Positions 12,801-24,600 of a stretch of 64,000 nucleotides of DNA are shown here, piece after piece; the first letter of the stretch is position 1, and each line of letters starts with the position of its first letter. The translations under genes and the position numbers were made by a program. A model generated the notes under the pieces. The model was not told the DNA's origin and made no database searches. It saw only the letters and a list, made by a program, of their open reading frames with translations. Source of the stretch: Metellina segmentata (Eukaryota > Arthropoda > Arachnida > Araneae > Tetragnathidae); the NCBI GenBank assembly GCA_947359465.1, contig OX375873.1, positions 39,032,437-39,096,436 on the forward strand, written 5' to 3'.

Positions 12801-15800
12801 TAATATACCTGCAGAGTAAAATTAAATATTATTTTAGTAAGAATACATCCAAATACAAAAGTGATTATACTATATATAGTATTTACACTTTTGTCTTGGA
12901 TATAAAGCTGAAGACTAATTTCAATACATGCAAAAGTCAGACAAATAACTCACCTTCGATACTAAAGTTGCACAATTCAGATATACCATTTCTAACAGCC
13001 AAATAAAATATCCTTCTAAAAATTTTCTCAATAAATATCATGAGAGTGTCAACAAAATAAATATCATGAGAGTGTCAACAAATCCTTAATAATATACCTG
13101 CAGTGTAAAATTAAATAATATTTTAATAAGAATACATCCAAATACAAAAGTGATTATACTATATATAGTATTTACACTTTTGTCTTGGATATAAAGCTGA
13201 AGACTAATTTCAATACATGCAAAAGTCAGACAAATAACTCACCTTCGATACTAAAGTTGCACAATTCAGATATACCATTTCTAAAAGCCGAATGTCTTCG
13301 TATTTAGAGAAGTTTGTAAGGTATTTAACAGAACTTTATTGAGAAGTATGACTGATTTTTTTCGGGCATTTGTCAAGAGTCACTCCCTTTTAATTTATTC
13401 AATTTATAAAAGCTTTTAATTCTTGCTCTAATTCTCAAGCATAGATTAATAATTGTTTCAACATCAGTGATTTCATGATATAAAGCTACGTGAGAAATGG
13501 GGCCCCAAAATGTTTTTCTTTTAACGTCCAAGGACAGCTTGTGAGCTATTTCTTCAAGCACGTGCTTTTTTTATTCATTTCATTGAGTTAAAATGTGTCT
13601 GACATAGTCTACCATTCGCTATTTCATGAATTTTAATGATTCAAACTTGTGATCTTCAACTGATATGGCTCGGTATACTAGCGTGCCACCAATTTGGCAG
13701 TGGTGAACTTTATGAATGATGAAACTGTTTAAATTATGTAACATTTATCTTATTACAACTGTTTAGTTTTGAACTCTTGACAAATGTGTTTACAAATAAT
13801 TTGAAGTAATATTCGTAATATCGATCAAAATAATTTTGAGTTTTTTTTACCAAGTATCATTAAATATATTGGTTAAAAAATATTTAAAATAAAGTCACTT
13901 TCGAATAAAAAGAGTAATTAATTACTATTGGCTAATTCCATGCACAGAATTTTGAAGTTAGATTTTCATTCATTTTTTCTAAAAAAATATGTACTTAATA
14001 GGTCAAACTTCTGTATTCCAAAAGTGGACACAAAGTTTATGTTTTAGAATTCGGCAATACCCGGAATCAAAAGTAGAGTTTATATCCACATGGAAGAAAG
14101 TGCGTTCATATCAATCACACTCACTATTAAATTTTTGCGCTTTGATAAAGACACTTTAAAATTTTCTTGGCCTAAAACAGAGGACATATCTGAAATTGAT
14201 TTTAGTGATCATTCAGTAAATAGACTCCCTGAACCAGCATTTGATAAACGAATGCACTATACATTTTTAAATGTTAAGTTCTATGACTTAAACATGGGAT
14301 AATATGTTTTCTATATTTTTTCATGCAAGATTAAGAAAAATGTTTCTAATGTATGTTTTCTTAGTATTTCAACTGTCAATAAAAATGTTTCTAATGCATA
14401 TTTTCTTAGTGTTTCAATTGTCAGTAAAAATGTTTTTGTGAAGTGTAGAGTGGGTCACATTTGCCATGTAGTGTGTATCACGAACAAAATGTCGTGTTAT
14501 AAATTAATTATATATTTAATTAATCTATTAATTATCTGCTATTAAAGTACAATTATTGGAAGTAACAATAATTTTAAAACAAAATTTTTTGATAATCAAC
14601 AGAGGAAGAAACCAGAGTTTTTGTACTTAATCAAAGTATCACTTCCCTTTCATGTAGTGTGGGTCACAGCTCAGTTTTCCCCATATACAGAGAATACCCA
14701 GTAAGATAAATGAAATTTAGTAGCTAATATGTATAAATTAAACCTTTACTAAAGTAAAACAAGTTGCAAATCTCATTTTATTGTAATAATAATTTTTTTA
14801 TGGTAGCTTTAAGATTCAAGTTTAGCTCACTTGTAGTGTGAGTCACGCGTGGAACTAGCCTATTATATATATTTTTTCAAATCAATCATAAGTTATACCC
14901 ATTTTTTTTCTGAAAAAAATATGGATTTTTATGTACAGCAAATTTTAGTAATTATTTTGTGTGTCATGGATGAAAACTTATGATTTAAACCAGGGATGAG
15001 CCAACTCCGGCCCGCCGAAAGGTTTTATCCGGCCCGCGAATAGAATTTTAATTTGCCGGTCCGACGGAAATTAAAAGAAAATATGATTTATATATTATAT
15101 ATCCATCTCCTTTTCTACTTTGTTTAAATATTATTTTTTTCTTCCTTTTTCAAAGGACTGATGATCTTTTTACTTTCTCTATTTTTGTTCTACAAAACAT
15201 AAATCGACGGAAATAGCAAACACAGACAGTTTTCAATCGGTAAAGTGTTAAAATCGGAAGTTCTTTGTTATAGCTGTAGACTGGCGCCAACAAGCGTTAT
15301 ATCTGTCTCGGGGAGCAGACATATGGGAATCCAATATAGGTGAATTAGACCTCACATGTGGCAGACTGCGCATTTTAAGCTCCAGCCAGCGGCTTTTTCT
15401 TTTGGCACGAGTTTTAATATTATTGATTGCGTATGGAAATATTGCAGATATACAGCATCATTGTGAACAGTGGTGAAAGTATTAAAAGTATAGCGTTGCT
15501 AGTGCTTGTTTGGGTTATTCGTAAAATATTTCAACCCAAAAATGGCTACTAAAAAACGTAAAATTAATTCAGAGTGCCGTGCTTTTAATGATGAATGGAC
15601 CTGGAAATATTTTTTTACAGTTGTTAAAGATAAACCAGTGTGTCTCATCTGCAATGAAGCTGTAGCAGTCTTCAAAGAATATAACATTTCCCGTCATTTC
15701 ACATCTAAGCATAAGGATTCCAATTACGAAGCAATGTCCGAATATGAAAGAAAACCAAATGTAGAAAGTCTTTGTAAAAAATTATCAGGTCACAAAATTT

Positions 15801-18800
15801 TTTCAAGAAGTTAAACACTATCCAAGAAGCAGCTACACATGCAAGTTACATTGTAGCATATAATATTGCTAAAAATAATAAAGCTCTCAGTGTTGGGGAG
15901 TTCGTTAAACAATGCATGCTCCAAGTTTGTGATGTTCTATGTCCAGACAAGAAAAATAATTTTGAGACTGTAAGCTTATCTCGAAAAACGGTGACTTCTA
16001 GAATCGAAGCCATCGATAAAAATTTGACATCACAATTAGAGTGAAAGATTGGCCAGTTTAAATTTTGATCCATAGCTATGGATGAAAGCACTGATATAAA
16101 TGATGCTGCTCAATTAGTATTATTTATAAGAGGTGTTGATGAGAACTTTGGAATTACCGAGGAACTGGCGTGCATGCGTTCTTTAAAGGGAACTACAACA
16201 GGATGTGATATTTTTCGTGAATTTCAGGAAGGGCTTTTAACTTTGAAAGTGCCGATAACAAATAGATGTAATATTACGACCGATGGAGCACCAAATATGA
16301 CAGGAAAAAATCTGGATTTCTTGGACTCTTTAATCAAAACTATCCCGGGAACAAGGTTGTTTTTCTACATTGTGTTATACATCAAGATGCTCTGTGTAAA
16401 TCTGCATTGAATATGAAACCCGTGCTTGATGCGGTCGTGAAGCTTATAAATACTATTCGATCTCGTGGGCTTACTCACAGGAAATTTCGAGATTTTCTTC
16501 AGTCCGTGCAATACGAATACTCTGATTTACTGTATTACACGAAAGTAAGGTGGCTTAGTGCAGGATGTGTTTTCGAGCGAGTTTGGCAGCTGAAAGACGA
16601 CATTGTGTCGTTCTTCCATGAGAAATAGTGTTCTGCGGAGTGCAAAATATTAAAAGATACAGAATGGCTTTCGGACTTTGCATTTTTCACAGATCTTCTT
16701 TGTCGCATGAGCAACTTGAATGTCAAGATGCAAGGGAAAAATCAATTTATCGACGATATCTGGGCCCATCTCAAACCTTTTAAACTAAAACTTAATCTGT
16801 TTGCTGGGCAGCTAGCTAAGACCGACTTGTCTCATTTTTCGAGGTTAAATTCAATTCCCTCAGTAAATGAAGAGAAGCTTAAGAATTATGAAGATGGATT
16901 GAAAAAACTGCATTTTGAGTTCGAACGCAGATTTCAAGATTTCAGTGCCATTCAAACAGAATTGGATATTTTTACCATGCCTTTCAACGTAAATTGTGAA
17001 GCAGTGAGGTCAGATTAGCAGCTTGAATTAATTGAGTTGCAATCTAACAATCATCTCAAGCAGTTGTTTCTAAATATGCCAAAGTTAGAGTTTTACAAAT
17101 CATTATCGAAAGTAAGTTTCCCAAATTTAATATCTCACGCCCAGAAAATCAGTGCTATGTTTGCTTCATCTTATATATGTGAACAAGTGTTTTCAACTAT
17201 GAACCTTAGAAAGAATTATTTCAGAAGTAGACTGACAGCTGAGCATTTAGCCTCGTTTCTTAGAATCAATACATCTCTCTTCGAACCTCAATATAAGGAA
17301 CTTGTATAAATGAAATCGCAATTTCATTAATCTCATTAACATATTTAAATTATAATACTAGTAAACTGTTTTTAAAATTTTAGAAAAATTTATCTTGGCC
17401 CGCCAAATTTTTTTTTTCGATTTTTGACTCGCGATTCAAACAGTTTGCCCATCCCTGATTTAAACTAATAAATTCAATTTGAAATCTAATTTTTTTGTCC
17501 TTGTGCCTCATCTATGTAATACATTGCTTACCATATTATTTCAAGATAAAATATGGGAAATAAACGGTGATCACAGCTTTTTTCAAAAAGCTGGAGTCAC
17601 AGGATTTTTTAAATTTATTTTTCTTAAAAAATATATAAATTTAAAAGCTGTGTTGAGTCACTTTTTAATCAAGGGTAAAATATATGGATGAAAGCGAAAT
17701 ATTCTAACATTTTTACGAATATCACATCTTCTACAAACGAAGTATTGTTGCTAGATTATATCTGTGCTCAGATGGCAAAATGTTATAAGTCACTTTTCCC
17801 AAAAAATTGAGTTAGTCCCATTCTGGAGTCTGGTTTGTTAATGTTTAGAAGATGGCAAAATGTCGTAAGTCTTTTTCCTTCAGTTTATGAGAAACCAAAG
17901 GTGGGAAAAATGTAAAAATTCAAAAACCACAGAACCACATGTTGAATCTTGAATCTTAAAATTGCTGTCACGAAAAATAAAAAAAAATCACTAATTTATA
18001 TTGTTCTTTAACAAGTTTCTAAGTACAAATTTCCAAAACTTTGATGTAAATTTCGAAGCAGCACGGAAAATAATTTAGCAATATGTTCACAACTTTCTGA
18101 AGCAATGAGTTTCATTGGACGTCACAGATTTCTTAGACCTTGTGGTTTTATCTACCATTTTATGTATGAATATGCAATTTAATCTTACACAAGGTGTCCT
18201 GGAAAAATAATGTGTTAGTAAGAGTAAACAATCTAACCACATTACAGGATCCTAATTCCCTGAAGCATTAATTTTATAGCTGAAAAGTAAAATTCACGTG
18301 ATCTGTAAGCGTAAAGCTTTTCTCGCCGCAGTTGTCCCAATAAGATGTCACTCTGAAGTCTTATGATGTTTACTTAAAACCATCAAACACAGGAAAATGA
18401 CCTATTTCTTTTTTACGAAATCAATGACACTTGACCTGTGATACTTGACCTAAATATAAAAGGCCGACCTAAATGTCGATTCTCTACGACGATGTGAAAA
18501 CAGTCAATAGCGATGAATTGGAAATTTACATCCAGTATGCTACAAAAAACGTTTATCTTTTGTAAAATGAATGTTACGGTAGAATTTGTTTTCCTTGGAA
18601 GTAATTTTAGAACATTTCCCATAGTTTTTAATTATTTTATGTAAATTTCACGGTTTTTCCCCACAGTATCAAAATGCCTTTCAGAGTTTCCTTAAATTAT
18701 GGTTAATTTTACCGTTTGAAAGGCAATTGTAACGCAAATAATACGAATTAAATAAATGTTTCAGACTTCACGTTAGTGCATTTATTTCCCACGAGGAGTT

Positions 18801-21624
18801 TTACCACTTTCACTGAAATATGTAGCTTCCATAATACTAGGATGCTCCATAATACTAGGTTGAACTTGGGAACCCAAAGACCATTGGGGATGGTGCACAT
18901 TAAATCTGTCGTGTCCTCAAATCTCCTCACGTTGACGTGGTGCGGAAGTTTGGAGTGTAGGGTGCCATCTCATGATTTGACTTCGTTATCTAACCGTGGT
19001 TCAAAATTACGAGGCGTTATCCATGGATCTTTCCCTCCTTGATTGTTCCCGGATTATAGCCCGTTATTTTGGGCAAGTGCGACGTTAATTAACTACCTAC
19101 TTTATAAATACTAGAAAAATTTGCATAGTTTTACTGTAACCTCAATCGTTAATTTTAAAATGTCTTCCTTTTGTGCTTGTACCGGCCATAGTAACACACA
19201 CAGAATTTTACCTCTTATGATTAAGTTTAAAATGTAACATTTTATAACTTTCTGACAGATTATCAAAAATATGGCTATCTTTGATATGAACAATAACAAT
19301 ACACAGTAAGATGAAATTACAATGAAGGGTTTTCTTAGACCTATTATGTGTCATTACCCATAAGGTATACTATATCCACATTGTTGTGTTTCGAGAAAAT
19401 AAAGTATAGAGTGAACATATCTCTTAATTATAATTCGCTTCCCCACTTTGCAGTTGAAAGATTTAAATTATATTTTTTAATAGTTAATTGATGAATAGAG
19501 GTGTTAGAACTTTCTGACTTCTACCAAAAAAAACCTATCTTAATATCTATTATTGATTGGGATCTACAGATTTAAAACAGCGTATCAGAAAAAGTCTGTG
19601 AACTGGTCTGCCATGTTAGTCAAGAAGGCAGTACTTTAAAAATTTTTCTTTAGGGTTACGATTTTAGAAGTTCTGCGTCTAAATAACAATAGAGAACGTT
19701 TTACCGTTGGTTTAATCATTATATTGTTATCTATTATCCTTAAGTTTGAGGTTACTTATACACAGAACGGTCAAATGGGAAGGACAACTTTAAGATATAA
19801 TCTTTTGACTAGTCCGGCAGAACACTTCTCTCAGACTACAATGAAGTGGATTCCACTAGAACTGGTCCAGACAAAAAGTACCTGTATGTTACAGTAGAAA
19901 CAAAACCTAGCCGGTTTTCTATAAGGGTTTCTTGGAGCATTCGGTCTTTGTCGCATTGGTGAACTAAGCGATGATTGGCTCTCCAGATGTTTGTGAGATA
20001 AGAGGATATCATCCGGCGTCGCCAAACCATCCACCGCCAAAATCGCCAAAACCATATCCGATTTGTTCGTACTTAAAATATACAGGATCTGTTTCTATAA
20101 GTGACTGTCAGAACCTAGACTTTGTGTCTGGAGTATTTATCCTGGTAGACAGACTGTAATCTATATTTTACGCGATGATTTTCAATTTAAGCGGAACAAA
20201 ACATTCCACAAAGGCCCAACTTCAATGAAAAGTTAATGTTTGTAACATTCTTTTAGGGCGCAATAATCGGACTTCTGTGTGGCATTTGTATCGCGGCGTG
20301 GATTAGTTTTGGGTCATCGGCCAATGCACCACCCCCAGAGGATCTTCCAGTGTCTCTGGAAGGTTGTCCCGTCAATTCGACTCTTTCGGCGAACTTGACG
20401 TCATCTCTTCTCACTCACTCTACGACGCTATCGCCGCTTCTGAGCAATCCTTACGACATTTCGTCACTCAACACAACCGCCGCATCTCAAGCAGATGGAG
20501 TAGAGTAAGTAAATTATATCTAATTACCTGCTTAAGGTGCTCTGCTGTTACTCATTCGTTGCGGTCTAGCTAAACAGCTAGATCAAGTCCATGAGTCCGA
20601 ACAAGCTCAAAAAGTCCAACACTAGATTAGGGCTTCTTACCACACATCAGAAGATGAATTGGGAAAGCTAGTTCATAGTTACATTTTAAGCAAGTTCTGA
20701 AAGTCTGATCAAACTGAATGGAAGTTTAAGAACCGATGGTCCCACCCACAAGACTAAAAAGTGCAGTTTGACATTTTCTGTCATCCATATATTTGAGTGG
20801 GTCTCCAGAGTGTACTCCGTGACTAGCTTGTCAAATGCAGGAACGTGAAAATTGTCAGGCTTCGTGAGTTTCTGAAAAAATTCCTATGGTATCGAATGAG
20901 ATTTGTAATGGGAAATTATTTTACCAGACGCTAGTTTGTCAATCTTGAATTGCCAAAGCATGCATCAGAGTATCAATAAAGCAAAGAATACGGTAAAAAA
21001 CGGATGGCAAATAAAAATTTAAAAAAAAAAATGGTTCTATGTTTAGGCGAGATTGACAAGCTAACAATTGCCAGTTTTTAAGCCTTAATCACCGTTTTGC
21101 CACAAATATCCATCTTTGTCTCATCTTTGTAGCTTTAGTATGTGGATTCATTTTTTTATTTATTTCTGATAAATGGTTGTCAATAGTTTGTTATTTTGAT
21201 TTAGTGAGTGCTTAAGTTTCTGGAGCATCTGTAATGAACTTTATTAAGTCTAGCGGTTCGAGGTTAAAGAAAGTGGTCTCGTCATGGAGATTGATGTGGT
21301 TACCTCGCATTGAATTACGGTGATAGGGTTTTCATCATAGCTTTAAATAACTTTGCAATCACTTATGCCGTTATCATTTCCATCTATATGACTTTATAAT
21401 CGATTGAATTATTTTCTATTTCGATTTCAGTGGTACCAGTCACATTTCATGGTACCAGTCCTCATATACCAATAAAAATTTTAAAAGTTCCATTAAAACT
21501 TCTACAAATTTATTGGTCTTTCGCCAGTCAGCTATAGACTAAGGGAATCGTTGTCGTGATGTTGACGTCATCGCGCCAATGTCGAATGACTTCACAAGCA
21601 CTATTTTCACAACTTTCTGTTACC

Positions 21625-21673
<49 letters not shown>

Positions 21674-24600
21674 CATTTCTCTTATATTAGGAAATTAATT
21701 TATTTGTGTATAATATTCATTTTAATATTTTTAGTGATATATTTCCCCTGTATACAATATCTTACATGTGGTTTGCTCCCATTGGATTTGCATTGAGTTA
21801 CATTATTGGTTACATCGCAAGCCTTCTAATAAACACCATTACAGGTAAGATGATATAACTTAGCTTCATAAAAATTATCCGAATTAACTCCATATATGCC
21901 TATTTTCATTTAATCATTATGGCGAATACTTAATAAAAGTTTCAAGAAAATAATTTTTTTTTTGTAAAGAAATGAGTCTATCAAACGGCTGATTTATTTT
22001 CGATAGATTTTCATGGTTCGTTAGATGGTTTCTAAATGGCATGTATTACTTTGTTTTTAATTCATGGGTCGAAATATCTGAATAACAATTACACCAACCA
22101 TAAACTACAATGGCTTATGCCTCTAAGATTGTGCTTAATATTGACTAGCCAGTGTAGTTGCTTAGTTGACTGTGGCCGAAATCAGAAATATAAGCCACTG
22201 AGACCCGAACACACATCCAAAGAAAAAAAAGTTCTGGCAAAACCTAAAACTATATTAAGTAGCCTTGTCACTGAACTAGTTTTCTCAATCCTCTGTTATA
22301 TTTCTATCGAAGTGAATATATAGTTCAAGGTTCTCCCACTCATCAAGCAAGAGAAAATTGACTGCCCTTTTTCAAATTTAAGGCTACATTTTACCTAGAT
22401 TGAATAGATTTATTCGCGAATGAGTGTGTAGAAGTTTTCACGAGTGATATTTAAGAGTCTCAATGACCCAGTTATAAAAACATTGATATTTTGCTAATCC
22501 ACAAATAAGCGACCAATTTGTGATGGCATTTGCTTAGAACCTTCAAAGAAACAAAATTGATTCAACCTTTTTAGCTTCTTATGTTGATTTTAGCGTCCCC
22601 AGGTGTATCACCAGATGCTGCCATTTGTATTTTGTTAAAGAATGCATGTAGCAATTTTGCTATAAATAGATGTTTTAAACTGTATGATTATTTCCCCGGG
22701 TTGTTATATTTTTTAGTGGTTTCAATGTAATAAGCGTAATTTGCTTCGATGAAGTGTTTTCTTGCATCTATCTTCTAACTGTGTCTGCCTTTTTTCTTGC
22801 ATTTTTTTTCGATAGTATATTTTTGTTCTCTGTCACTGGATATTTTAATGTGAAGAAACAACACTTAAAAAAAAAACATTCCTCAAAAACGAAGTTTATA
22901 AAGTAAAAATCGTTGAAAAGTTTTGAAAAATGCTTTTGAACACTTGCTTTTTGCAATATTTTTTGGACTTTGAAAAATATTTTTTTAACAGCATTTTCCG
23001 TTCTGCATATCTATAGAAAAACACCATAGGCGCGTGTACGCTGCGGTGCACCCACTAGGCCAAAGGCGCTTAGTAGGTGTTCCGCTATTCACATACACTA
23101 TATTGGCTAAAGTATTTGGACACTGCAGCATTTCGGAGGAGGATCCATCTTTGTGTGTGTGTGTGGGGGGGGGGGTTTCCTGGTTAGGACTCGGCCCATT
23201 CTTTCTGTACCTGGTACCATGAACGCTGACGTGTACCTCGACGTTCTAGATAATTCGGCCTAGCCTACACAATGCAATATTACGGCTACGATGGTCGTTT
23301 CTTCCAACAGGATCGAGCTCCATATCATACTGCAAAACGTATGCTGGAATGGTTTCCTGAAAATGAGGTCAATTTGCTTGACTGACCTGTTCAGAGTAGA
23401 GTGCCTATATAATAAGAGTGGCGACAAGGGACCCAATTTGGCCCAATGCGCATGCGCGGCAGCCATTTTTCTACCAGAATCGTCTCAGAGAAGGTTGCTG
23501 GGCGAATTACTATATCACTTCAAGGAGAACAAAAAGCATATGATTGTTATAATATGGATACATTCGGTATAAATGAATCCTATAAACGCTCAATTACATG
23601 CGTAATGGATGAGATGGATTGCACAACGCGCTAACTTAGATGGCGGGAAGCACCATGTTGTTCAAAAAAAGCTATTTATTTAAAAAGTCTTCAAATTTAT
23701 ACTGACAAAACACTAATATAGTAATAAATAAACATTCTAGAACACGAAATGGAACATGAAAAAGCTATATTTTCTTTTTAATTTAATATACACACGTTTT
23801 TCTCGAACACACTAAAAGTTCCCATGTTAAGTCTACGGGAGCTGGGAAAAGACCGCCTCGGGCGGTAGAAAAGGTCTCTAAGCCAATCAGAAAGTGTTTC
23901 CCGTATGTCGCCACTCTTATTATATAGGCACTCTAGTTCAGAGTCCCGATTTCAATCCGATCGAGCACTTGTGGGACAAACTGAAACGAAGAGTACGACA
24001 CCGCCACGCATGCCCATCTTCACAACAATCTCTTCTCACAACCTTGCAAGAGGCATGGCGAGCTATTCCTACCCAGTCTTACAGATAACTTGTGGAAAGC
24101 ATGCCTCGACGTGTTGTAGCTGTAATACAAGCAAAAGGAATGCCTACCCGTAACTAAATCAAATAATAAAGCCCTTTTTTTTTAAACATGCAGTTTCCTA
24201 AAGACTTCTCCATATAGTATATCTTTAGATATAGGTTGGTTAAACATAAATAAAACCTACGAGAGGTATTTTCTGTCATGCTAAATATAGGTGGTGAAAG
24301 TATTACCATAGCGATACGTATTTCTTGTCAGTATTTTAAACGTTTCGTCAGCTTGTTTTCGGAATACGATTTTCAGCACTTCACCAATAAAAATTTCAAA
24401 GAATAAACTCAGAATTGACAAATAATAGTCGTCAAAACGGCGATGAGCTACAGTTTAAGGTTAACCCCGATATGAGAATCATGCGATAGCATTTGGGCAC
24501 CAGAAGTAAAATATTTGCAGACCGTCTGTTTTGTTGTGTGTGTGTTTGTTTATACTGAAAATCTCTCTCATACTTTGTCCTTCTCATTTATGAAAAAGAG

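Noticed and set aside
15499..16726. Minus-strand ORFs within the hAT element
   Set aside because: Antisense shadows of the plus-strand transposase; no motifs.
21430..21475. Possible extra SLC5 exon after the acceptor-like cgatttcag with a repeated 'ggtaccagtc'
   Set aside because: No matching donor or phase, and exon f joins exon g perfectly without it.
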